Below are positions 25,401 to 37,246 of a stretch of DNA of 64,000 nt, one piece after another (the stretch's first letter is position 1; each line of letters begins with the position of its first letter). The stretch is from Henckelia pumila. Lineage: Eukaryota > Streptophyta > Magnoliopsida > Lamiales > Gesneriaceae. Both the position numbers and the translations under genes were made by a program. Below the pieces are notes generated by a model. That model searched no databases. It was given only the letters and a program-made list of their open reading frames with translations, and had not been told where the DNA came from. The stretch spans positions 6,386,001 through 6,450,000 of the forward strand of contig NW_027331831.1 in assembly GCF_033568475.1 (NCBI RefSeq), read 5' to 3'.

Positions 25401-27360
25401 TCCTAAATATGTACATTATTTGAACATGTTTATACCGGATATATATACTTCAAGTTGTATTTTATTTCAAATAAATTGATTATTTATTTCTCAATTTAAC
25501 AGTTTGGGATTAGTACATCTCGTGTGAGTGTCTACTCATATTTGATACATATGTACTCTAATATCCCCGTTGTGTACCCTATTGAAACATTTGTATACTA
25601 GATGCACTTAAATATGCATGTTATTTCAAGTATTTAATTATTTACTTATAACTCATGTGAGTGATTACTTATATTTGATACTCAATTGGTAGTAGTATAT
25701 CATGTGTGAGTATTAACTATTCCGAAGTGATACATAAGTGTTATATATATTCACTCTCATATGTACCTTATTATTTTACTTGTCAATCTACATTAGTTTT
25801 TTTTTGTCAATACTGCAATGTCATAAATATATGCTAAATTCACCGCTTTATATATCTTATTTGAATATCATCACGCCTTATGTACTTGAATTTGTACCCT
25901 ATTTAAGTGTCAACATTGAATATTATTATACATAAATTAATAATATATATTTGTTAACTAATGTATACTTTGCACTCAGTGCTCAATAGAAACGATTTCT
26001 CAATAACTATACATATATATTACGAAAATACAGAGAATGATCATCTCAAAACGTGCACATATTTTCCACCAACAATGTTGAATACAACCCTAATTCAACA
26101 CCAAGAAAATAGACAAGCTAGATGGTTTTCAAGAATCCAAGATTTAGCGCTCAACACAATAGACAAGCTAGTTGGTTTTTATGAATTCATGTATCTTTAC
26201 ATAGTTTATTTTTATAATTAAAATTGAATACCCAATTATTTGATTTAGCGCTCAAATTATTTTAATTAATTCCCAAATTTAGTTACTTTTGTACTTTGAT
26301 TTCATGAAACATTAATACTCAATCATTTCGAATTGAACATTCACATTAAATGATCTCATCCATTAGAATGCTCAATTTAATTGTTTTAGTGCTCAATTTA
26401 CTTTCATTAATACTTACATTGCATACTTTTGTACTTTGATTTCACAAAACTGTACCAACGTTTTTTTAATTGAATCTGTATAATATTGATTAATTTTCAA
26501 GCAATTTTTTTATTTTTTATTTTAAAAAACCGCCTCATAATTCGTTCAATGCACAAAAAATTTAATAATTATTGATTGAAATCACAACTAAATTTAATTG
26601 TGAAACGTGTATTAGGGGCATTGAAATCAATTTTTATTGATTAACCCGAATTGTCTCATAGGGTAGTATAATTGCCTCAGAAAATTCAATAAATACACGT
26701 TATTAATTATTGTACATTTTGAATATCAGTAGGAAGATCTTATGAATTTAAGAATTTTCAAAGAATTCTAGAAAAATAATTCACAATTGATTTATTTACT
26801 GAAAATGAGGTTTCAATCTGTAAAATTGATGTATTCATGAGAGATTCAAAATTAATTGACACCATTACGTACAAATACTTGAATTGGTTTATAACATAAT
26901 GAAACATATTACACTTATATAGTAATATTATGTTCATATGTCATTGACATTGTATTTAATCATTCAAAGGTTCACTCTTAAACATCAATATAATTAAACA
27001 GCTGATGGACATACAATCTGACACCCCATTATAACTAATTTATTAGATTAATTTTAATTGATAAATAATTTTTCCAAAACTAGATAGCAGTAAATTCAAT
27101 AATTCATGACCTTTGAAAAATGTATAACATAATTAAAAAATTACTTCTTTAAAGAAATAATCGATATTAACAAATTATAAATCCAAATCATTATCACAAT
27201 GAAATTATATGTAGTATTAACCAAAATTTTTTTACGTCCAATTACTTAAATCGAGTATCGAGACTTAAATTTTAATTTTTATACTTTAGGCTACTCATTC
27301 ACGTATTTCAAGTATTCATTCTATTTTCTAACAAATTGAGCATAACTTGATCACAATTAT

Positions 27361-27394
<34 letters not shown>

Positions 27395-27903
27395 ATATTA
27401 TTAAACACTGTTTTTAGAGAAAAAAAGTATTTTCATAAAACAAAATCAAACTAAATGGTTTCAACAATATGAAAAAATAAAAAATAATAATAATGTGATA
27501 AAAATGTACTAATAACATCTACGAAAATTTCCCCGATTTATTTAACTCATCATCTTCTTTCCTCTTTATTTTTTCTCCATCTCTTACAAATTTTTCAGTT
27601 GATTTCTCGAAAATCATGTGATTCTACATTGCATATGGGTTTGATTATTAAAAAAAAAACAAAAAAGGTGATATTTGTTAAGGTGAATGCAGTAAGAGAG
27701 AAGAAAGATAAACTAATACAAAAGGGTATTATGGGGTTTAAAAAAACAAAGGAGGGTATTATGGTAGTTTGATAGGCTTTAGGGAGTTCAAATTAATAAT
27801 ACCGTTGTGTCAGGAAGTTTGTGCTGAAAAATTATGACGAAGGGACTGGGGAACAATTTAACATTTGGTTTAGGTATTTTATTGTAATTTACCGTCATAC
27901 ATA
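22429..27903. mobile_element. Non-autonomous Mutator-like element with target duplication, built of repeats
   Basis: The ten bases GTCATACATA occur at 22429-22438 and again at 27894-27903, directly outside matching ends. The left end is GGGTGAATTGTCCAAAAATTCC and the right end read inward is GGTAAATTACAATAAAATACC. Similarity continues inward (CCTAAAC, a GTCC-type block, GTCATAA, TTTGAACTCCC) for over 100 bases on both sides. Duplications of 9-11 bp are typical of Mutator transposons. The roughly 5.45-kb interior holds degenerate tandem units on the left (23.6-24.1 kb) that reappear inverted on the right (26.2-26.5 kb), plus larger repeats in the middle. The longest open stretch (25174-25479, about 100 codons) has no recognisable domain, so no transposase is encoded. 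Confidence 0.75.
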
Positions 27904-27909
27904 TATGAA

Positions 27910-29005
27910 AATGGTAGAATAAACCTATATATGAAAATGGTTTTATAATAAATTTATATTAAAAAATAACGTATTTTATATTTTAGTTTTGAAAAATTTA
28001 TGTTATTTGGAAATATTTTTAAATAATATTTATATTTAATGGACGACGAAAATTGTGGAAATTTATGAAAATATAAGAGAAATAAAATATTAAAATAAGA
28101 TATTTTTTTAAAAATAATATCATTTTTATTTTTTTTAAAAATAGCTTTATAAGTTGTTTGAAAAAGTTTTACCAAACAAATTTTAACAGCTTATAAAATC
28201 TAAAACAACTTCTTGTAAAAATTATAAGTTAGCAAAATACCTTCTAACAAGTCTTTGATATTTTTATGAGTTGTATCTTGAATATGTGGATCATGAACGC
28301 TTAAGGAAAATTACGAAACTTTTTATTCATAGTTGATTCTTCATTATCATCAATATGACACTATCTTTTTCATTTAATTTGTTCATCACAAAAGCTTGAG
28401 TAATTAGTGTTTGATTGTTGTAATCAACAAATGAATCTATCAAGTTATTCATCATTATCGCCATTTTGGTGTTCTTTCTGTATCCATCAAATTGCTAATG
28501 GTTTCTTTCCTAATTATTTTATCATTGTCACTAAAGTATTTATCAACATCTAACGTCAAAATATGAGCTAGTTTTTATTATTTTGTTTTATTTTTATTTT
28601 TTGATATCTAAACAAATGTTCAGTTGCATATTGGTCAGTGTTCTAAAAAATATCACCTAAGCACGAGATGGTTGTCCATCATCTTTATTTTTAGATACTT
28701 GATGCTTTTGGATGTTATTACATTAAAATTGTCATCTAGTTGCCATTTAGGCGGTCGTTTAGGTTATTATACAATATTTTTTAATTTTTTATAAATATTG
28801 TTTGACAATCAATTTGTATCGAATGGATATGAAGAATATGCAATGAATTTTGAGTTTAAATTCGATAAAGATTATTGGAGAAATACTAAGATAGACAAAA
28901 AAAATTAAATATTTACGTTAAAAAAAAATCCGTCTAGGCATGGTCACCACCCGCCCATCACTTACCACTTTCTAAAACATTGATATCGACTATATCTTAG
29001 CCACG

Positions 29006-29036
<31 letters not shown>

Positions 29037-29680
29037 CTAGTTCTAACTATTATTTGTACATTATATACGTTGAAATTTTGGAAAGTATTTGCAAAAAAAT
29101 AAAAAATAATCGTATAATTTTAGAATCATTTAATAAAAAATAGGGAAAAAAAAACTATTTCCGTCCTTTATCTTCTCATGTTTTTTTCTTTTAGTCATCT
29201 AAAGTTTTGTATTGGTCATCTAAATTTTAAATTTTGATTTGATTTTTACCGGAATATTTAATTTTTCAAGAAACTTGGAAATTTTTCAATTTGAAAGGAT
29301 ATCATCCTATTTGGAATACCATCTAAATCTCATCGTATTAAACCGAGTTATAAAATCAATCAACAACGCCAAACTGTATTAATCTATCTCTCAAAAACCT
29401 TAGAGAAAAGACACCATTTATACAACTACAAAATCACAATGAAGATTAAACCATTACATGATTGTATTTAAGTTTAAACAATAAATTTTCTTATTTTTTG
29501 AGAAAAACATGTGCTATAATGTTCATAATCATATTTTTTTTAACATTCTCATTTCTGATTCAAAAGCAAATTCAAAAATAAATCAATCGAGTCAAACATT
29601 AATTCTTTGTTGTTTTTGGGCTGGGGAGGAAACATCTACTCAAATAGAGAAACAAGAACTATTCCAAAAGTTGAGAAAAA
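27910..29680. other. Intergenic AT-rich DNA
   Basis: It contains a (TA)n run (29009-29036) and an imperfect inverted pair (GTTCTAAAAAATATCACC near 28640, and GTTTTAGAAAGTGGTAAG read from the other strand near 28980) that may mark an old MITE. No gene was seen. Confidence 0.45.
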
Positions 29681-29683
29681 AAA

Positions 29684-29935
29684 GGGATAATTGCATATAC
29701 TACCCCCTATAAAATCATGGTATTGTTAAAAACTCCCTATGGCTATGAACCTCTTGTGTTTTCAAATACACAAATACCCTTGAAAATACGTACGTACTAG
29801 GGGTTATGTGCTCTTATTTTGAAAATACGAAGAGGTATGTGCTCAAGATTAAAAAGGGAGTTAGTAGATCATTATTTTTAATGGGGGTTTTTAGCAATCT
29901 CGTTATTTCACAGGGGTAATGTATGCTATTACCCC
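29684..29935. mobile_element. MITE with GGGATAATTGCATA-type ends
   Basis: The left end GGGATAATTGCATATACTAC matches GGGGTAATAGCATACATTAC read inward from the right end. CCCCTATAAAAT and CCCCTGTGAAAT, then a TTGTTAAAAACTCCC-like block and its counterpart TTGCTAAAAACCCCC, extend the inverted repeat to about 55 bases. There is no coding capacity and no clear target duplication. Confidence 0.65.
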
Positions 29936-29969
29936 TAATAATAAAAATTGATATTTTTTGTATAAAAAT

Positions 29970-30040
29970 TAATATATTTTTATGGATGATCCAAATAAAA
30001 AACCGTCTCACGAAATTGACCCGCAATATTATCTCATGAA
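29970..30040. mobile_element. Fragment of the GTGAGACGGTCTCAC-type MITE family
   Basis: TTATGGATGATCCAAATAAA, then ACCGTCTCACGAAATTGACC, parallels the right half of the fuller copy at 53140-53310. Further fragments lie at 50430-50530 and 53040-53120. Confidence 0.5.
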
Positions 30041-30099
30041 AAATTTTGTGTTAAATTTAAATTATCTTGGGGCCTCCTTAAGGTATGGTCGACATGCCT

Positions 30100-30480
30100 T
30101 GTGTAACGCCCCACTGTATCAAGACGGGTCTTTTCAGCGTGCTTATGTCCTCACTCACACGCACCCTGGAAAACTTTCCAGGGGGTCACCCATCCTATAA
30201 TTGCCCCAAGTCAAGCACGCTTAACTTTGGAATTCTTATTTGATGAGCTCCAGAAAAGAAGATGCACCTTCTTGATATGAATAGTACATATTAAATCTTT
30301 TAAGCCCTCCTCAACCATGTAGTCCCATACCTACACAGTCTCAGAATCCCTCTCATTCCGGCACGGGATTGGTTCATTCATGTCTCCCTCCGCCTAGAAG
30401 CCTACCAGGAGTCGCTCATTGTCCGTGCAACCTCTTGGCATCGGCGATCACTCCCTGCCTCTTCAGCCCCGGGCGTCACA
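30100..30480 (-). mobile_element. Solo LTR of a Cassandra-type TRIM (5S rRNA-derived core)
   Basis: On the minus strand it begins TGTGACGCCCGGGGCTGAAG and ends GGGGCGTTACACA, with the TG...CA ends of an LTR. Near-matching 5-bp flanks (TGCCT left, TGCCC right) fit a target duplication. Its middle (about 30180-30265) resembles the internal promoter region of 5S rRNA: AAGTTAAGCGTGCTTG (box A-like) and AGGATGGGTGACC (box C-like). LTRs carrying 5S-like sequence are the hallmark of Cassandra elements. No second LTR, and hence no internal domain, is seen next to it. Confidence 0.8.
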
Positions 30481-30487
30481 TGCCCAC

Positions 30488-33139
30488 TGAAACGACCCTA
30501 ACTCTAATATTAATAAATAAATATGCGGAAAAAAATTTTCTTTTTTTTTATACTTACTAAATAAAATATGTACATATATGCCCATACATATATGCACAGA
30601 ATAAAAAGATTTAAAATAATTAAATAAATAAATAAACAATTATATACTTAAATAAAAATGCATTCTTTAAAATAAAATAAATATCTGAGTCAAATATTTA
30701 ATTAAAAATACTGCATAAATAAAATGATTAAAATTTGCATGCACTGACAATATTCCATAAAATATTCAAAGTTCCCAACCACTGAAAAATAATATAAAAT
30801 GTAACGTGCTGACATAAATAAAACATGCATGTGACTCAGACATCTATCACGGTCATGGAGTCACTGCATGTCCGCTCATACATCCTCGCCTCCGGTGGGT
30901 ACAACATCATCCTCAACGTACTCACCTGCACCATACCAATGTAGTGAGCCTAGAGGCCCAACATGCTAACATAACAAGGGTTTAAAATAATTTAAAACAA
31001 TTAAATACTAATACATACATATACATGAATGAGCATGCTTAAAAATTACATAACATAACTTAACTTAATTAAACTTAAATAACATAATACATAACATTGT
31101 TGAGCAATTAATTTTCTAACATCGCATGGTTGTATCCGTAGTGTAACCTTAAATCATACATTAAATACTGATCAGCGTGGAAACCAATGTACGTGGCGGT
31201 GACGAATCACCTCTTAAATTGGCAGTAAACTGCCCTTCAATAGGTCACATATGGGGACGAATCCCCCTTAAATTGTCACACTACTTCAACTTCCAACATA
31301 AAATATTTTATTATTGCTCAACCTTAAACATTTAATTATGCATAAAATTATTTCATGAATGCGTGTACTTAATTAAAATGTGTGTCCTTCATATATATTT
31401 AATTCAAATTTCTTACTAACATATAAATATTAAAATAACTTCAATGCATAAAAATAATTAAATATATAATCAGGACACATGCAATTTTCTCATGGATTGT
31501 ACTGGACTGCTGGCCCTAACACTCAAGCACATTTACTTAAATCTGGCCCATTAACATACTTAAGCCCAATAAAATTGATCTAAGCCCAATTAAATAATTA
31601 AAGCCCATAAATAACCAATTCTGGCCCAATGGGCCCAAAAGCCCAAAGACTGGCCCAATAATTTTCACGGGCCCTAAAGCCATAAAAATAATTGGACTAA
31701 CTTAATTAAATTAATTAAGCCCAAATAAATTATCTTAGCCCAAAATAATTAAATGGAGCCCAATAAAATTTTAAGATTTAATTAGGCCCATTAAACCCTT
31801 AATTAAACTTAAAAACTTAAAAATAAAAATACCCGAGCCCAACTAACCTAACCCGGACCCGGACCCAACTAACTTGACCCACTTACTTCCAGACCCGACC
31901 CGGACCCAAGACCCGACCCGGAAACAACCTGGAGCCCTAAACCCGATCACCCTATGCCCTAATCTGCTGCGGCCGTGAGCAGCAGCCACTCCTTGGCTGC
32001 TGCCGGCCTGCTCCAGTCGCCCCTGGCCGGAGCGCCGCCGCCCAGACGTAGCCCACGTCTGGGCGGTCCTAACCTGCCCCTAGACCCAACCCCATGCAGC
32101 CCAAGCCACTGAACCCGAAGCCTCTTCCAACAGCCCTAACCTGCGCAGCCCAAGAGCCGAAACTGCCTCTAGCCCTCTCCTGGCTATTTTGGCTCGGTCT
32201 CTTCGAGACACCCAGATTCAAGCCACCCTCACCTAGCCTATGAACCCCTGGACAGCAGCTGGACGCCCCATGGTTGAAGAAAACGTGAGCAAGATGGAAT
32301 GAATACATAAACAAAGTGCATAACAATCAAAAGCCAACATTTTTCTGAAAATTTCTTAAACCTTTCGGTGTATACACGACACACACATACTGATATCTGA
32401 TAGGTACAAAACGTAGGGAAGAATTCATGCCTTTCACCGTAGACGAAGAGAAAAACCGAAAGTGAGACGATTCCGGGACGACGGGGCGACGACGATGAAC
32501 TTTGGACCTTCAAGACCGAGGCTATGGAGTTTTCTTGGGGATGACTGGCCGAAGAAGAGGATGAATAGGGAATGGGTGTCGGCTGCTGCTTGAAGACGTG
32601 GGCTTGGGTTTGGGTAGATTAGGTTTTTAAAATAATTAAAATTAGGTAAATAGATAATATAATTAATTAGGTTAGTAATATACAAAATAATATAATTTAA
32701 ACTCCACCTAAAAAGATTTAAATCTGATATTAAATCATAAATCCCGAAATATTAAATTAGGGAATTTTTAAAGATAATTAAAAATCAATATTTTGGCTTA
32801 TTTTGAATAAAAACAGGCTCCTAAAATTATATAAAATTAAATACTAAAAATAGTGAGGTATTAAAACTCAAAATAATATTTTTGGGCTCTTAAAAGGCTC
32901 ATGAAATAAATTGGATAGAAAGTTGTCATCTCGTCCGTCCACGGTCCCGTCAACGCGATAAAATAATTAAAATACTATAAATCATAAAAATCACTAATTA
33001 TTGGTTAAATGCTTAAAAATAAATTAAATCATGCACAAATAATTCACATAATTATTTAACCCATAAATCATAAATCTAAATTATTAAATATCCTAATTAT
33101 GCATGCGAATTTACGTATTTAAAAATACCGGGTGTTACA
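30488..33139 (-). repeat. 3' LTR of the chromovirus
   Basis: It is 2652 bases and nearly identical to 34334-36979. It contains AT-rich DNA plus a GC-rich block (31850-32300) rich in CCCGACCCGGACCC-like repeats. Short open frames of 83-91 codons occur in both LTRs but show no domain. Confidence 0.93.
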
Positions 33140-33142
33140 ATT

Positions 33143-33154
33143 CTCCCCCCCTTA
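33143..33154 (-). other. Polypurine tract of the chromovirus
   Basis: On the minus strand AAGGGGGGGAGAA lies immediately before the TGTAACACCC start of the 3' LTR, the place where plus-strand synthesis is primed. Confidence 0.8.
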
Positions 33155-33184
33155 AATTGAATTTCGTCCTCGAAATTAAAGTAC

Positions 33185-34171
33185 TTACCCGAACAACTCC
33201 GGGTAGCGAGTCCTCATGTCTGCCTCGGTCTCCCAAGTAGCTTCCTCCTCTGAGTGATTCAGCCACTGGACTCTGACCATCGGTATGACCCGCGTCCTAA
33301 GCCTCCGCTCCTCCCTTGCCAAGATCCGTACTGGCCTCTCCTCATACACTAGATCTGGTGGCAAATGTAAGGGCTCGAAATCCAACACATGCGACGGGTT
33401 AGAGACATATCTCCGAAGCATGGATACATGGAAAACGTTGTGCACTGCCGCTAGCCCTGGTGGTAGAGCTAAACGGTAGGCCAACGTGCCAACTCTCTCC
33501 AAGATCTCGAATGGCCCTATATACCTCGGATTAAGCTTGCCTCTCCGGCCAAAACGCACTACTCCCTTCATAGGTGACACCTTCAGGAATACGTGATCAC
33601 CTACAGCGAACTCCAAATCTCGTCGTCTGGCATCTGCATAACTCTTCTGCCGACTCTGAGCAGTCCTCATCCGATCTCGAATCTGAGTCACTATGTCAGC
33701 TGTCTGCTGCACAATCTCAGGACCCAGCAAAATCCGCTCACCAACCTCATCCCAATGCACAGGAGATCTACATCTCCTCCCATACAATGCTGCATAAGGA
33801 GCCATACCTATAGACGACTGAAAACTGTTGTTATAGGTAAACTCTACTAATGGCAGTCTAGTCTCCCAAGAGCCCCGAAAATCAATGACACAAGCTCTCA
33901 GAAGATCCTCAAGAACCTGGATCACCCTCTCCGACTGACCATCTGTCTGGGGATGAAATGCTGTACTGAACAAAAGCCTCGTCCCCAAAGCTGTGTGCAG
34001 ACTCTTCCAAAACGCAGATGTGAATCTCGGATCTCTGTCTGACACAATAGACACTGGTATGCCATGCAGTCTAACAATCTCTCTGATGTAAAGCTCTGCA
34101 TACTGTGTCAAAGTATAAGTAGTCCTCACCGGCAAGAAATGAGCTGACTTGGTGAGTCTATCCACAATCAC
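33185..34171 (-). pseudogene. Integrase C-terminal part plus chromodomain, truncated polyprotein
   Basis: This is an open reading stretch of 328 codons from the end of a Ty3/gypsy polyprotein. It starts inside the integrase core (VDRLTKSAHFLPV) and contains SDRDPRF and QTDGQSERV. The second catalytic Asp (residue 45) and the Glu (residue 81) stand 35 residues apart, as in DD35E. The zinc-binding HHCC region and the first catalytic Asp are deleted. The integrase C-terminal GPF/Y-type region (YIGPFEILERVG) follows. The last about 50 residues (EERPVRILAREERRL to WETEADMRTRYPELF) are a chromodomain, which in this group is thought to target insertion to heterochromatin. The breakpoint is near 34186, where integrase sequence meets leader sequence. 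Confidence 0.9.
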
Positions 34172-34319
34172 CCAAATCGCTGTGCATAACTAAGTGGTTT
34201 AAAATTTAATGCTAATTTAAATTCTAAAAATTAAATCATGCTATAAACACTTAAAACTTACAGACCGGTAGCGTGGACTTCTGAGGTCGCATAGCAGTAA
34301 TGACCCCTCCGAGGACCGT

Positions 34320-34331
34320 GCTCTGATACCA
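34320..34331 (-). other. Primer-binding site of the chromovirus
   Basis: On the minus strand TGGTATCAGAGC lies two bases inside the 5' LTR. It is complementary to the 3' end of initiator methionine tRNA, the usual primer of plant Ty3/gypsy chromoviruses. Confidence 0.9.
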
Positions 34332-34333
34332 AC

Positions 34334-36979
34334 TGAAACGACCCTAACTCTAATATTAATAAATAAATATGCGGAATTTTTTTTTTTTAATACTTACTAA
34401 ATAAAATATGTACATATATGCCCATACATATATGCACAGAATAAAAAGATTTAAAATAATTAAATAAATAAATAAACAATTATATACTTAAATAAAAATG
34501 CATTCTTTAAAATAAAATAAATATCTGAGTCAAATATTTAATTAAAAATACTGCATAAATAAAATGATTAAAATTTGCATGCACTGACAATATTCCATAA
34601 AACATTCAAAGTTCCCAACCACTGAAAAATAATATAAAATGTAACGTGCTGACATAAATAAAACATGCATGTGACTCAGACATCTATCACGGTCACGGAG
34701 TCACTGCATGTCCGCTCATACATCCTCGCCTCCGGTGGGTACAACATCATCCTCAACGTACTCACCTGCACCATACCAGTGTAGTGAGCCTAGAGGCCCA
34801 ACATGCTAACATAACAAGGGTTTAAAATAATTTAAAACAATTAAATACTAATACATACATATACATGAATGAGCATGCTTAAAAATTACATAACATAACT
34901 TAACTTAATTAAACTTAAATAACATAATACATAACATTGTTGAGCAATTAATTTTCTAACATCGCATGGTTGTATCCGTAGTGTAACCTTAAATCATACA
35001 TTAAATAATGATCAGCGTAGAAACCAACGTACGTGGCGGTGACGAATCACCTCTTAAATTGGCAGTAAACTGCCCTTCAATAGGTCACATATGGGGACGA
35101 ATCCCCCTTAAATTGTCACACTACTTCAACTTCCAACATAAAATATTTTATTATTGCTCAACCTTAAACATTTAATTATGCATAAAATTATTTCATGAAT
35201 GCGTGTACTTAATTAAAATGTGTGTCCTTCATATATATTTAATTTAAATTTCTTACTAACATATAAATATTAAAATAACTTCAATGCATAAAAATAATTA
35301 AATATATAATCAGGACACATGCAATTTTCTCATGGATTGTACTGGACTGCTGGCCCTAACACTCAAGCACATTTACTTAAATCTGGCCCATTAACATACT
35401 TAAGCCCAATAAAATTGATCTAAGCCCAATTAAATAATTAAAGCCCATAAATAACCAATTCTGGCCCAATGGGCCCAAAAGCCCAAAGACTGGCCCAATA
35501 ATTTTCACGGGCCCTAAAGCCATAAAAATTATTGAACTCACTTAATTAAATTAATTAAGCCCAAATAAATTATCTTAGCCCAAAATAATTAAATGGATCC
35601 CAATAAAATTTTAAGATTTAATTAGGCCCATTAAACCCTTAATTAAACTTAAAAACTTAAAAATAAAAACACCCGAGCCCAACTAACCTAACTCGGACCC
35701 GGACCCAACTAACTTGACCCACTTACTTCCAGACCCGACCCGGTCCCAAGACCCGACCCGGAAACAACCTGGAGCCCTAAACCCGATCACCCTATGCCCT
35801 AATCTGCTGCGGCCGTGAGCAGCAGCCACTCCTTGGCTGCTGCCGGCCTGCTCCTGCCGCCCCTGGCCGGAGCGCCACCGCCCAGACGTAGCCCACATCT
35901 GGGCGGTCCTAACCTGCCCCTAGACCCAACCCCATGCAGCCCAAGCCACTGAACCCGAAGCCTCTTCCAACAGCCCTAACCTGCGCAGCCCAAGAGCCGA
36001 AACTGCCTCCAGCCCTCTCCTGGCTATTTTGTCTCGGTCTCTTCGAGACACCCAGATTCAAGCCACCCTCACCTAGCCTATGAACCCCTGGACAGCAGCT
36101 GGACGCCCCATGGTTGAAGAAAACGTGAGCAAGATGGAATGAATACATAAACAAAGTGCATAACAATCAAAAGCCAACATTTTTCTGAAAATTTCTTAAA
36201 CCTTTCGGTGTATACACGACACACACATACTGATATCTGATAGGTACAAAACATAGGGAAGAATTCATGCCTTTCACCGTAGACGAAGAGAAAAACCAAA
36301 AGTGAGACGATTCCGGGACGACGGGGCGACGACGATGAACTTTGGACCTTCAAGACCGAGGCTATGGAGTTTTCTTAGGGATGACTGGCCGAAGAAGAGG
36401 ATGAATAGGGAATGGGTGTCGGCTGCTGCTTGAAGACGTGGGCTTGGGTTTGGGTAGATTAGGTTTTTAAAATAATTAAAATTAGGTAAATAGATAATAT
36501 AATTAATTAGGTTAGTAATATACAAAATAATATAATTTAAACTCCACCTAAAAAGATTTAAATCTGATATTAAATCATAAATCCCGAAATATTAAATTAG
36601 GGAATTTTTAAAGATAATTAAAAATCAATATTTTGGCTTATTTTGAATAAAAATAGGCTCCTAAAATTATATAAAATTAAATACTAAAAATAGTGAGGTA
36701 TTAAAACTCAAAATAATATTTTTGGGCTCTTAAAAGGCTCATGAAATAAATTGGATAGAAAGTTGTCATCTCGTCCGTCCACGGTCCCGTCAACGCGATA
36801 AAATAATTAAAATACTATAAATCATAAAAATCACTAATTATGGGTTAAATGCTTAAAAATAAATTAAATCATGCACAAATAATTCACATAATTATTTAAC
36901 CCATAAATCATAAATCTAAATTATTAAATACCCTAATTATGCATGCGAATTTACGTATTTAAAAATATCGGGTGTTACA
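34334..36979 (-). repeat. 5' LTR of the chromovirus
   Basis: It is 2646 bases and the near-identical partner of 30488-33139. Most differences are single transitions. One is a length change in an A/T homopolymer run near its left end. Confidence 0.93.
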
Positions 36980-37060
36980 CCTCGCCTCATGTACAAATCT
37001 GCTAGTAGATAATAATAATTATTAAGTTATATAAAAAATTAAAGATTGATATATGGTAGT

Positions 37061-37235
37061 CCACCTCAGACCAGGATGGAGTCCAGGTCGGCGGCCCAGG
37101 AGGATAGGGTTCAGGCCGGCCTAGGAGGAGGGCTACCTCGGACCATGATGGCGTCCAGGTCAGCTTAGAAGGAGGGCCACCTAAGACCAGGATGGGGGCG
37201 AGGCCGGCCCAGGAGGAGGGCCATCTCAGACCGGG
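37061..37235. repeat. GC-rich minisatellite, about 44-bp unit
   Basis: Units starting CCACCTCAGACCAGGATGG recur at 37061, 37133, 37177 and 37221. The last two steps are exactly 44 bases and the first is 72 because of an extra partial unit. The sequence is much more GC-rich than its surroundings and probably belongs to the older LTR that continues after 39268. Confidence 0.75.
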
Positions 37236-37246
37236 ATAAAGTATAG

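Larger units (their letters stand above)
30488..36979 (-). mobile_element. Internally deleted Tekay/Del-type chromovirus (Ty3/gypsy)
   Basis: Two direct LTRs, 30488-33139 and 34334-36979, enclose only 1.19 kb of internal DNA. On the minus strand the LTRs start TGTAACACCC and end CGTTTCA. The 5' LTR is the right-hand one. Next to it lies the primer-binding site, and next to the other LTR a polypurine tract. By eye the LTRs differ at roughly 30 positions, so the insertion is young. Between primer-binding site and integrase almost all of gag, protease, reverse transcriptase and RNase H is gone. Flanking five-base sequences (CCCAC and CCTCG) do not match. Confidence 0.9.

Noticed and set aside
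25174-25479. 101-codon open frame in the Mutator-like element as a transposase remnant
   Set aside because: No transposase motif is visible, and the frame runs through the repeat units.
30180-30265. 5S rRNA gene
   Set aside because: Only the internal promoter part resembles 5S, and it lies within TG...CA LTR ends; typical of Cassandra, not a functional rRNA gene.
31985-32685. Open frames of 83-91 codons in the chromovirus LTR, repeated at 35909-36525
   Set aside because: They are duplicated only because the LTR is duplicated; there are no protein domains, and they lie in non-coding LTR DNA.
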